A stretch of 64,000 nucleotides of DNA from Xanthobacteraceae bacterium (GTDB lineage Bacteria; Pseudomonadota; Alphaproteobacteria; Rhizobiales; Xanthobacteraceae), in the NCBI GenBank assembly GCA_029266425.1, contig JAQSWY010000012.1, forward strand, positions 62,001-126,000, given 5' to 3'. Position 1 is the first letter of the stretch, and every line of letters begins with the position of its first letter. The translations under genes were made by a program, and so were the position numbers. Shown here in pieces: positions 32,694-39,926 of this stretch. Under the pieces are notes generated by a model. It searched no databases and had not been told where the DNA came from. It saw only the letters and a program-made list of their open reading frames with translations.

Positions 32694-34790
32694 ATGGGCT
32701 CCGATCCCCGAGCGATTCGCACCCCCGTGACCGCATCCGCCACCTATCTCGACACGCTCAATCCCGCGCAGCGCCACGCGGTGGAGCATGGCGTTGCCAA
32801 CGCGGCGGGCCCGCTGCTGGTGATTGCCGGCGCCGGCTCCGGCAAGACCAACACGCTGGCGCACCGGGTCGCCCATCTCATCGTCAATGGCGGCGATCCG
32901 CGCCGCATCCTGCTGCTCACCTTCTCGCGCCGCGCCGCGTCCGAGATGACCCGCCGGGTCGAGCGCATCGCCCGCAAGGTGATGGGCGAGAGCGCGGGCG
33001 CGATGACCGAGGCGCTAGGCTGGGCCGGCACCTTCCACGGCGTCGGCGCCCGGCTGCTGCGCGAGCATGCCGAACAGATCGGCCTCGATCCCAACTTCAC
33101 CATCCATGACCGCGAGGACAGCGCGGACCTGATGAACCTGATCCGGCACGAGCTCGGCTTCTCCAAGACCGAGAAACGCTTCCCGACCAAGGGCACGTGC
33201 CTGTCCATCTATTCGCGCGCTGTGAATGCCGGGCTGCCCCTCGACGAGGTGCTGGGCGCCGCCTTCCCCTGGTGCGCGGGATGGGCCAACGAGCTGAAGG
33301 CGATGTTCGCAGCCTATGTCGAGGCCAAGCAGCGCCAGAGCGTGCTCGATTATGACGACCTGCTGCTCTACTGGGCGCAGATGGTGGCGGAGCCTTCGCT
33401 CGCCGCCGAGATCGGCGCGCGGTTCGACCATGTGCTGGTCGACGAATATCAGGACACCAATGCGCTGCAAGCCTCGATCCTGCTGGCGCTCAAGCCCGAC
33501 GGGCGCGGGCTCACCGTGGTCGGCGACGATGCGCAGTCGATCTATTCGTTCCGCGCCGCGAGCGTGCGCAACATCCTCGATTTTCCCGGTCATTTCACCC
33601 CCCGCGCGCGCATCGTCACGCTGGAGCAGAATTACCGCTCGACCCAGCCGATCCTCGCCGCCGCGAATGCGGTGATCGGCTATGCCAGCGAGCGCTATGC
33701 CAAGGACCTCTGGTCGGAGCGCGCCTCGCATGAGCGCCCGCTGCTGGTCACGGTGCGCGACGAGATCGAGCAGGCGAACTATGTGGCGACGCAGATCCTC
33801 GCCAATCGCGAGGACGGCACCGCCCTGAAATCGCAGGCCGTGCTGTTCCGCGCCTCGCACCATAGCGGACCGCTGGAGGTGGAGCTCACCCGCCGCAACA
33901 TCCCGTTCGTGAAGTTCGGCGGGCTGAAATTCCTCGATTCCGCCCATGTGAAAGACGTGCTCGGGGTACTGCGTTTCGTCGAGAACCCGCGCGACCGCGT
34001 CGCCGGCTTCCGCGTGCTGCAAGTACTCGACGGCATCGGGCCGACCAGCGCCGGACGAGTGCTGGACCGGCTCACGGACGGCAGCGAGATGGCAGAGGCG
34101 CTCGGCGCCTTCGCTCCGCCGGCACGGGCCGCAGAGGCGTGGCCGGATTTCGTCGCCACGGTGAGCGAACTGCGCGGCTCGCGCGCCGGCTGGCCGACCG
34201 AGCTCGATCTGGTGCGGCGCTGGTACGAGCCGCATCTGGAGCGCCGCCATGAGGATGCCGCCGCGCGACAGGCGGACCTTGTGCAGCTGGCGCAGATCGC
34301 GGCGAGCTATTCGTCGCGCGAACGCTTCCTCACCGAGCTGACCCTCGACCCGCCCGACGCCACCAGCGGCGAAGCCAATTCGACGCATCTCGACGAGGAC
34401 TATCTCATCCTTTCCACCATCCATTCCGCCAAGGGTCAGGAATGGAAGAACGTGTTCGTGCTGAACAGCGTCGATGGTTGCATCCCGATCGATCTCGCCG
34501 TCGGCACCAAGGACGACATCGAGGAGGAGCGACGCCTACTCTATGTCGCGATGACCCGGGCGAAGGACAGCCTGCATCTCGTCATGCCGCAGCGCTTCTT
34601 CGTCCACGGGCAGTCCGCGCGGGGCGACCGGCACGTCTATGCCGCGCGCACGCGGTTCATCCCGCCGGCGATATTGGGGCTGTTCGCGGGGGCGTCGTGG
34701 CCGCCGGCAGTCGGTGCGGCTGGGGCGGCGGCGTCCGGCACCGGGCCAAGGATCGATATCGGGGCGCGGATGCGGGGGATGTGGCGGTAG
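32694..34790 (+). CDS. UvrD/Rep-like superfamily 1A ATP-dependent DNA helicase
   Basis: 698 residues from ATG at 32694; a GTG at 32727 is an alternative. The N-terminal Q motif LNPAQRHAVEHG precedes Walker A VIAGAGSGKTNTLAHR (motif I). Further: motif II DEYQDTNALQ, motif III GDDAQSIYSFRAA, motif IV LEQNYRSTQPIL, motif V STIHSAKGQEWKNVFVLN and motif VI RRLLYVAMTRAKDSLHL. All helicase motifs are intact, so an active 3'-5' DNA translocase acting in repair or replication restart is expected. It is shorter than UvrD proper and lacks an evident nuclease domain. It is monocistronic. Confidence 0.9.
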   Translation: MGSDPRAIRTPVTASATYLDTLNPAQRHAVEHGVANAAGPLLVIAGAGSGKTNTLAHRVAHLIVNGGDPRRILLLTFSRRAASEMTRRVERIARKVMGESAGAMTEALGWAGTFHGVGARLLREHAEQIGLDPNFTIHDREDSADLMNLIRHELGFSKTEKRFPTKGTCLSIYSRAVNAGLPLDEVLGAAFPWCAGWANELKAMFAAYVEAKQRQSVLDYDDLLLYWAQMVAEPSLAAEIGARFDHVLVDEYQDTNALQASILLALKPDGRGLTVVGDDAQSIYSFRAASVRNILDFPGHFTPRARIVTLEQNYRSTQPILAAANAVIGYASERYAKDLWSERASHERPLLVTVRDEIEQANYVATQILANREDGTALKSQAVLFRASHHSGPLEVELTRRNIPFVKFGGLKFLDSAHVKDVLGVLRFVENPRDRVAGFRVLQVLDGIGPTSAGRVLDRLTDGSEMAEALGAFAPPARAAEAWPDFVATVSELRGSRAGWPTELDLVRRWYEPHLERRHEDAAARQADLVQLAQIAASYSSRERFLTELTLDPPDATSGEANSTHLDEDYLILSTIHSAKGQEWKNVFVLNSVDGCIPIDLAVGTKDDIEEERRLLYVAMTRAKDSLHLVMPQRFFVHGQSARGDRHVYAARTRFIPPAILGLFAGASWPPAVGAAGAAASGTGPRIDIGARMRGMWR

Positions 34791-34813
34791 CGCTGGCCGC
34801 CTCATCAAGAACG

Positions 34814-34899
34814 CCGTCATCCCCGGCCTCGTGCCGGGGATCTCGATTCCTGACTGTGCATCAGAGGCCGAGATGGCCGGCACAAGGCCGGCCATGACA
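34814..34899. repeat. Family B dispersed palindromic repeat, copy 8
   Basis: CGTCATCCCCGGCCTCGTGC, the fixed core ATCTCGATTCCTGACTGTGC, and right hairpin GGCCGGCACAAGGCCGGCC. Almost identical to copies 10 and 11 at their left ends. Confidence 0.85.
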
Positions 34900-34936
34900 T
34901 CGCGAATGGGGATGAGTTCGTCCCGGGGATGACCGC

Positions 34937-36214
34937 CTAATGGCTGTCCACCGGCGCCGGGTGCGCCCTCGCATCCTCCTTCAGCCCATCGAGATGCGTG
35001 CGGATGTGCGACGCCTCCGCGGCCGTGGTGGCGAGGCTGATCGCGACCATGAAGGCCTCGCGCGCCTCCTTCTCTCGGCCGAGCTGCATCAAGAGGGCGC
35101 CGCGCAGGCCGTGATAGTGGAAATAGCCGGAGAGCTTGGACCCGAGCGGTTCCACCATGGCGAGCGCCGTCTCCGGCCCGCGCAATTTCGAGATGACCAC
35201 CGCGCGGTTCAGCGTCACCACCGGCGAGGGCTGCATGATCTCGAGCGTGCCGTAGAGCAGGTCGATCTGCGCCCAGTCGGTCTCTTCCGGCATCGCCGCG
35301 CGGGCGTGCAGCGCGGCGATCGCGGCCTGCACCTGATAGGGGCCGGGCCGGCGGTGGCGCATCGCCTTGTCGAGCAAAGCGAGCCCTTCCGCAATCATCG
35401 CCTTGTTCCAGAGGCGGCGGTCCTGATGATCGAGCAGGATCACCGCGCCCTCGGGGTCGAAGCGCGCCTTGGCGCGGGCGTGCTGGAGCAGCATCAGGGC
35501 GGTCAGCCCCATGATCTCGGGCTCGGCCTGGAACAGGCGTAGCAGCAGCCGCGCAAGGCGGATCGCCTCCTCGCACAAGGGCTCGCGCGCTACCGAGGTG
35601 TCGCCGGCGGCGGAATAGCCCTCGTTGAAGACGAGATAGATCATCGCCGCGACCACGCCGAGCCGCTCCGATCGCTCCACCGCGCCCGGCGCCTCGAACG
35701 GCACGTCGGCCTTGGCAATGCGAGCCTTGGCCCTCGTGATGCGCTGCTCCATCGCCGCCTCGCCCACCAGGAAGGCGCGGGCGATCTGCTTCACCGACAG
35801 TCCGGAGACGATGCGCAGCGCGAGCGCGATCTGCTGGGTCGCCGGCAGCTCCGGATGGCAGCAGATGAAAAGCAGGCGCAGCACGTCGTCGCGATAGTGC
35901 GAGCCGTCCATGCGCTCGGCGAGCTCGGCCTCGGCGTCCTCGTCGGTGTCGGACAGCACCTCTTCCGGCGGCAGTTCGGTCTGCTTGGCGCGCCGGCGCA
36001 CCGCGTCGAGCGCGACATTGCGGCCGACGAAGACCAGCCAGGCGGCGGGATCGCGCGGCGGGCCGTTCTGCGGCCATGTCTTCAGCGCCCGCAGGCACGC
36101 TTCCTGAAATGCCTCCTCGGCAAGGTCGAGATCGCGGAAATAGCGCAGCAGCGCAGCGACCGCCTGCGGGCGTGCGGCGGCGAGCGTGGTGCCGATCCAG
36201 CGCGCCTCATCCAT
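34937..36214 (-). CDS. ECF42-group sigma factor with C-terminal helical extension (DUF6596)
   Basis: 425 residues. Sigma region 2 occupies about 10-80 (LLRYFRDLDLAEEAFQEACL, then PAAWLVFVGRNVALDAVRRR) and region 4 about 110-170 (LPATQQIALALRIVSGLSVK, QIARAFLVGEAAMEQRI). The extension carries marks of the group: YLVFNEGYSAAGD, LLYGTLEIMQPSPVVTLNRA and YHYHGLRGALLMQLGR in a TPR-like helical part. In the ECF42 group this extension replaces an anti-sigma factor as the control element. The upstream neighbour is a DGPF/YciI protein gene, the group's usual partner, overlapping by one base. A matching promoter lies at 38538-38564. Confidence 0.9.
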   Translation of the reverse strand: MDEARWIGTTLAAARPQAVAALLRYFRDLDLAEEAFQEACLRALKTWPQNGPPRDPAAWLVFVGRNVALDAVRRRAKQTELPPEEVLSDTDEDAEAELAERMDGSHYRDDVLRLLFICCHPELPATQQIALALRIVSGLSVKQIARAFLVGEAAMEQRITRAKARIAKADVPFEAPGAVERSERLGVVAAMIYLVFNEGYSAAGDTSVAREPLCEEAIRLARLLLRLFQAEPEIMGLTALMLLQHARAKARFDPEGAVILLDHQDRRLWNKAMIAEGLALLDKAMRHRRPGPYQVQAAIAALHARAAMPEETDWAQIDLLYGTLEIMQPSPVVTLNRAVVISKLRGPETALAMVEPLGSKLSGYFHYHGLRGALLMQLGREKEAREAFMVAISLATTAAEASHIRTHLDGLKEDARAHPAPVDSH

Positions 36215-36600
36215 CAGGTGCCCACACCTTCATTGGCAAAGCTCCCATTGCGGAAGATGCCGATCGGGCGAATCTCATAGGAGCCGCCGGGATTGGCCGC
36301 GCCGAGATCGCGGGCGATATCGAGCGCCTCCTCGAGATCCTTGCAGTCGAGGACATAGAAGCCGAGCAGTTGCTCCTTGGTCTCGGCGAACGGGCCGTCG
36401 AGCACCAAAGGCGGTTCCTGGTCCTTGCGCAGCGTGGTCGCGGCGGTGGTCGGCAATAGGCGAACCACCGGGCCGAGCTTGCCGGCCTTGGCCAGGCGCT
36501 CCTGCACCACGGCGAGCTTCTCCATCACCGCGTCGTCCTCCTCCTTGGTCCAGGCGCAGACGACATCCTCGCGGTGGTAGCAGAGCAGGGAATAGAGCAT
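36214..36600 (-). CDS. YciI-like DGPF-domain protein
   Basis: 128 residues. The group's motif LVLDGPFAETKEQLLGFYV (about 66-84) is intact, and the fold is that of YCII-related ferredoxin-like proteins: MLYSLLCYHREDVVCAWTKE at the start and YEIRPIG near the end. DGPF proteins are constant neighbours and predicted targets of ECF42 sigma factors; their biochemical role is not settled. The stop overlaps the sigma start by one base (TGATG), and the gene follows the MoaD-like gene by 24 bases in one leftward operon. Confidence 0.9.
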   Translation of the reverse strand: MLYSLLCYHREDVVCAWTKEEDDAVMEKLAVVQERLAKAGKLGPVVRLLPTTAATTLRKDQEPPLVLDGPFAETKEQLLGFYVLDCKDLEEALDIARDLGAANPGGSYEIRPIGIFRNGSFANEGVGT

Positions 36601-36624
36601 GCGGGGCCTCTTTACGTTTGCGGT

Positions 36625-36936
36625 TCAGCCGCCGCTGATCGCGGTGATGACGAAGACGTCGGCGCCGGGGCGCAACTTCGTCTCCAGCTTCGCGCGCCGG
36701 CCATCGACGAACACGTTGATATGCCGCCTGATCGCCGGCGTCTCGTCGCAGATGCGCTCGCGCATGCCCGGCCACAGCGCATCGAGCGCATCGACCATCT
36801 CGTTCACACTGGAGGCAGCGAGGCTGACGCGCCGCTCGGCGCCGGGGAACAGCACGACGAGATGCGGCGGCAGGCGCACCAGCACGGCGGCCTCCTGCGC
36901 CTCGTCCGGTCTGTCCCGCAGCGTTTGCCCGCTCAT
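36625..36936 (-). CDS. MoaD/ThiS-like ubiquitin-fold protein
   Basis: 103 residues, ending in the double glycine AISGG that ubiquitin-like sulfur carriers need for activation. LVRLPPHLVVLFPGAERRVS, RRHINVFVDGRRAK and LRPGADVFVITAISGG give the beta-grasp pattern. No activating enzyme (MoeB/ThiF) is seen nearby, and no molybdopterin or thiamine gene is linked. The gene sits between the BNR-repeat protein and the DGPF gene in the sigma operon, so its partner may be one of those. The upstream stop is 7 bases away. Confidence 0.8.
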   Translation of the reverse strand: MSGQTLRDRPDEAQEAAVLVRLPPHLVVLFPGAERRVSLAASSVNEMVDALDALWPGMRERICDETPAIRRHINVFVDGRRAKLETKLRPGADVFVITAISGG

Positions 36937-36943
36937 CGCGCCC

Positions 36944-38029
36944 TCACCGCTCGATCACCAGAGTTTCCACCGACGTGATGGTCGGCAGATACGGGGCGAC
37001 GCAGGACCAGCTCTCGCCCTCGTCGATGCTGGCATAGAGCCCGCCGGCGTTCGTCCCGAAATAGACGCCGGCGGGATCCATGGTGTCCGTCGCCATGGCC
37101 TGGCGCAGCACGTTGAAATACGCGCCGCCCTGGGGCAAGCCCTCGCGCTTGGCCTGCCAGCTCTTCCCCGCATCCTTCGTGCGCCACACCGCGGAGTTGC
37201 CCTCGGGCATGAAGCGGCCCTTGATGTCGCCGTTCAGCGGGATGAGGTAGAGCTGATCCGGATCGCGCGGATGCGCGGCGGCGGGGAAGCCGAAGGAGGA
37301 CGGCAGGCCCTCTTCGATGCTCTCCCATACCTTGCCGCCATCGTCCGAGCGGTACATGCCGCAATGGTTCTGCTGGTAAAGCCGTCCATTGCCGCCCGGC
37401 GCCATGACGAGGCAATGCACGCACTGACCGAACTCGGGATAGTTCTGGCCTTCGGGCATGAAGTCGGCCCGGGTGCCGCGGTTGCGGGTCTCCCAGCTGG
37501 CGCCGCCATCCTCGGTGGCGAACACGCCGGCGGCGGAGATGCCGACCCAGATCTTCTGCGTGTCCTGCGGGTGCGGCACCAGCGAGTGCAGGATCAGCCC
37601 GGCGCCGCCCGGATTCCATTCCGGCCGCGTCGGATGCCGCTGCAGCCCCTCGATATGGGTCCAGCTCTCGCCGCCATCCTCGCTCTTGAACAGCCCGGCC
37701 GGCTCGACGCCCGCATAGAGCGCGCCGTCGGCGCCACGGGCGAGGCTCCACACCGCCTTCACCGGCGTCTCGCCGGCCTCATAAGCGAGGCCCTGGCTCG
37801 AATGGGTCCAGCTGGCGCCGAAATCGGTCGATTTCCACACCGCAGGGCCGAACCATTCATTGCCGCCGCCGGCATAGATGGTGCCGGTCGACGGGTCGGC
37901 GACGACATGGTTGGTGGGCCATGTCTCGCAGAACGGGCCGCGCACCTCCCAGGAGCGACGCGCGGCGTCGCTCTCGAGGAGGAAGGCACCCTTGCGGGTG
38001 CCAACGAGGATGAAGACCTGTTTTGGCAT
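36944..38029 (-). CDS. BNR-repeat (sialidase/VPS10-like) beta-propeller protein
   Basis: 361 residues from ATG at 38029. It starts MPKQVFILVGTRKGAFLLES. Several BNR-type S-x-D-x-G-x-x-W repeats are visible: KSTDFGASWTH, KSEDGGESWTH, ATEDGGASWET, RSDDGGKVWES, RTKDAGKSWQA and ASIDEGESWSC. That count fits a six- or seven-blade propeller. There is no signal peptide, so it should be cytoplasmic. It is usually annotated as exo-alpha-sialidase, but the catalytic Arg triad and Asp-box context of a true sialidase are not evident. It lies in the ECF42 operon between VOC and MoaD-like genes, 23 bases after the VOC stop. Confidence 0.82.
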   Translation of the reverse strand: MPKQVFILVGTRKGAFLLESDAARRSWEVRGPFCETWPTNHVVADPSTGTIYAGGGNEWFGPAVWKSTDFGASWTHSSQGLAYEAGETPVKAVWSLARGADGALYAGVEPAGLFKSEDGGESWTHIEGLQRHPTRPEWNPGGAGLILHSLVPHPQDTQKIWVGISAAGVFATEDGGASWETRNRGTRADFMPEGQNYPEFGQCVHCLVMAPGGNGRLYQQNHCGMYRSDDGGKVWESIEEGLPSSFGFPAAAHPRDPDQLYLIPLNGDIKGRFMPEGNSAVWRTKDAGKSWQAKREGLPQGGAYFNVLRQAMATDTMDPAGVYFGTNAGGLYASIDEGESWSCVAPYLPTITSVETLVIER

Positions 38030-38052
38030 CGCTTCCTCCCTCCTTGCCGCCG

Positions 38053-38466
38053 TCAGTCGACGGTGACGACCATCCAGGAAACGCCGAAACGGTCGGTCAG
38101 CGTGCCGAAATTCGGGGAGAAGAAGGTCTTGGCCAGCGGCATGGTCACCTGACCGCCTTCGGCAAGGGCGTTGAACCTGGATTGCGCCTCCGCCTCCGAC
38201 TTCACCGACAACGCCAGCGAAATGCCCTTGAACCCCTCGGCGTCGGACTGGCAGCCGTCGGAGGCCATGATCTCGGCATCGCCGACCTTGAAGCTGGAGT
38301 GCATGACCTTGTCGCCCCAGTTCTCCGGCACCATGCCGGGCGGCGGCGACTCCGGCGCATCCCTGAAGCGCATCATCGCGGTGACTTCGGCGCCAACGGC
38401 TTTCTTGTAGAACTCGATGGCTTCCTCGGTGCGGCCATTGAACATCATATATGCCTGCACATTCAT
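38053..38466 (-). CDS. VOC-superfamily (PhnB-like) protein, first gene of the ECF42 operon
   Basis: 137 residues from ATG at 38466, preceded by AAGGGAGAG. It matches the PhnB-like glyoxalase/bleomycin-resistance group: MNVQAYMMFNGRTEEAIEFY, VGAEVTAMMRFRD, then VMHSSFKVGDAEIMASD and FGTLTDRFGVSWMVV. Members bind metals in a paired beta-alpha-beta fold; a specific reaction is not known for this group. It opens the leftward operon VOC, BNR protein, MoaD-like, DGPF, sigma. The promoter candidate is 72 bases upstream. Confidence 0.87.
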   Translation of the reverse strand: MNVQAYMMFNGRTEEAIEFYKKAVGAEVTAMMRFRDAPESPPPGMVPENWGDKVMHSSFKVGDAEIMASDGCQSDAEGFKGISLALSVKSEAEAQSRFNALAEGGQVTMPLAKTFFSPNFGTLTDRFGVSWMVVTVD

Positions 38467-38537
38467 GATTTTCTCTCCCTTGACCGGTCCCCATGTCCCG
38501 GCACCGCGGCCAAGCATGCCGGTGCCGATGACAGAAG

Positions 38538-38564
38538 GACGAACGGGGGAAGGCTAGACCGACA
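38538..38564 (-). promoter_or_regulatory. Candidate ECF42-dependent promoter
   Basis: Read leftward: TGTCGG, 17 bases, CGTC. The known ECF42 consensus is TGTCGA at -35 and CG(A/T)C at -10, so all but one base match. It lies 72 bases upstream of the VOC start. An inverted repeat GGCACCG / CGGTGCC (near 38499-38525) lies between promoter and gene. Autoregulation by the sigma factor encoded at the operon end is predicted. Confidence 0.6.
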
Positions 38565-38658
38565 TCGCGGCAGGAATTTTTCTCGATGTTCGGCGCGAGG
38601 TGATCCGGGAGCTTTGCCGTAGTTCGACAGCATTACGCAAAGCGATCCACTTTTCCCG

Positions 38659-38730
38659 CGTCATGGCCGGGCTTGTCCCGGCCATTTCTGCCCCTCACGC
38701 TCCGCCGGAAATCGAGACCCCCGGCACAAG
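38659..38730. repeat. Family B repeat, copy 9 (truncated)
   Basis: CGTCATGGCCGGGCTTGTCC to ATCGAGACCCCCGGCACAAG; the closing hairpin half is missing at the point where the FtsX remnant starts, so the remnant and the repeat abut exactly. Confidence 0.75.
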
Positions 38731-38734
38731 TGTT

Positions 38735-39051
38735 CGGATCGGCGCGCTGCGCGCCTTCGGCGCGCTGCGCGCCTTCGGGGCGCCGCGCCTCATCGTCTTC
38801 GCCATCGTCTGGCTGGAGACCTTCCTCATCATCGGCGCGGCCTGATCGCCGGCTTCGGCATCGGCTATGTCGCGGCGCGGGTGCTGTCGGGGATCCTCAG
38901 CCGCCAGAGCGGTATCGCCCTGCCGGTGATGTTCGTGACGACGGATGCGGTGCCGCTGCTGACGCTGGTCCTGATCAGCGGTGTGGTGGCAACAGTGCCG
39001 GCGCTGCTGGCGTCCCGCCAGTCGCCGGCGCGCGCGCTGCGGGGGGTGTGA
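38735..39051 (+). pseudogene. Remnant of an FtsX/MacB-type ABC permease C-terminus
   Basis: Two frames give consecutive pieces of an FtsX permease end. The first, ending at a stop near 38845, reads GAPRLIVFAIVWLETFLIIG. The second, one base shifted, reads GLIAGFGIGYVAARVLSGIL then ALPVMFVTTDAVPLLTLVLI and ends with LLASRQSPARALRGV and TGA at 39049-39051. In intact permeases these are contiguous. The first part also holds an 18-bp tandem duplication (GGCGCGCTGCGCGCCTTC twice, about 38740-38775). There is no start, no ATPase partner and no N-terminal half, and repeats flank both sides. Confidence 0.75.
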
Positions 39052-39060
39052 AGGGAGCGA

Positions 39061-39174
39061 TCTGCTTCAGCATCCTTCGAGGCCGCCTGCGGCGGCACCT
39101 CAGGATGAGGTCGTACTTTTAAAAAGCGACCTCATCCTGAGGTGCCGGCCAATGGCCGGCCTCGAAGGATGCTC
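39061..39174. repeat. Family A dispersed palindromic repeat, copy 6
   Basis: TCTGCTTCAGCATCC to CCTCGAAGGATGCTCC, with AAAAA in the central loop. It begins 10 bases after the permease remnant. Confidence 0.87.
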
Positions 39175-39186
39175 CAGCCGTATGCC

Positions 39187-39471
39187 CTATTGCGCGCCGC
39201 CGCCGCCGTGCTCAACGGCGAATGCGATGCCGGCCTGGGTCTCGGCGATCGCCTGCTGCACCAGCTGCATCGCCCTTTCGCGGTGACCGCCCTTGTTCGG
39301 AGTGGATTCGCGTAGCGAAGCGAGCGCCTCGTAGAGCGCGGACGTGGCCCGCTCCATATTGCCCTGATAGGCGGCGGCCGGGCTCGCGGAGGCGCCGACC
39401 ATGCCGGCGACGAGCGCACCACCGGCTGCGACTGCCGCGAGATTGCGGCGGGATAGCTTCGTGTCGGTCAT
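39187..39471 (-). CDS. Small Tat-exported helical protein
   Basis: 94 residues. The signal is a twin-arginine type: LSRRNLAAVAAGGALVAGMV followed by ASASPAAA and a likely cut before YQGNMERA. The mature part, about 60 residues, is two helices with NMERATSALYEALASLREST, PNKGGHRERAMQLVQQAIAE and TQAGIAFAVEHGGGG. The N-K-G-G-H-R segment is a conserved mark of a small exported protein type seen in several Hyphomicrobiales; function unknown. AGGAGACACCC precedes the ATG. It is monocistronic. Confidence 0.8.
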   Translation of the reverse strand: MTDTKLSRRNLAAVAAGGALVAGMVGASASPAAAYQGNMERATSALYEALASLRESTPNKGGHRERAMQLVQQAIAETQAGIAFAVEHGGGGAQ

Positions 39472-39668
39472 GGGTGTCTCCTCTAATTAACAAGCCGGCT
39501 AAATTAACTCAACTCGTTTGCGCTTAAACCTGCGCCGTGCATGTCGCAGGAGCAAGAGCCTGCATGCCTGCAGCATTGATCAGGCTCGCGGAGCTTGTCT
39601 TCGGGCTTGCCGGAGGCGAGACCCGTGAGCGCGCACCTCAGAGACTCACCGAAAACTCCTAGTGCTCC

Positions 39669-39754
39669 CGTCATCCCCTGCCTCGTGCCGGGGATCTCGA
39701 TTCCTGACAGCGCATCAGAGGCCGAGATGGCCGGCACAAGGCCGGCCATGACGG
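39669..39754. repeat. Family B dispersed palindromic repeat, copy 10
   Basis: CGTCATCCCCTGCCTCGTGC, core ATCTCGATTCCTGACAGCGC, right hairpin GGCCGGCACAAGGCCGGCC and CATGACGG end. Confidence 0.85.
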
Positions 39755-39828
39755 GTGGAAATGGCCACTTTTGCCGACGTAGGTGCATTTTGACTCAAGA
39801 TCTCGGGATGCGTGGTTCTCATGGATGC

Positions 39829-39883
39829 AACGTCATCCCGAGCTGCCAACCACAAACCGGCCTCGAAGGATGCCGAAGCAGAT
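39829..39883. repeat. Family A repeat, half-copy (degraded)
   Basis: Only the right half remains: ACGTCATCCCGAGCTGCC (diverged from CCTCATCCTGAGGTGCC) then GGCCTCGAAGGATGCCGAAG and CAGAT. Confidence 0.65.
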
Positions 39884-39926
39884 CGCCCCTCCCCGACCCT
39901 CCCCCGCAAGCGGGAGAGGGAGGAAC

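Larger units (their letters stand above)
39472..39926. other. Gene-free stretch with two repeat copies
   Basis: Holds the AT-rich promoter of the small Tat gene (39490-39535), an unassigned stretch with TGCCGGAGGCG-type imperfect pairing, a family B copy (39669-39754) and a degraded family A half-copy (39829-39883). No convincing coding region is seen. Confidence 0.6.

Noticed and set aside
36944..38029. True sialidase call for the BNR-repeat protein
   Set aside because: Only BNR repeats support it; the catalytic Arg triad and signal peptide are not evident, so only a propeller is claimed.
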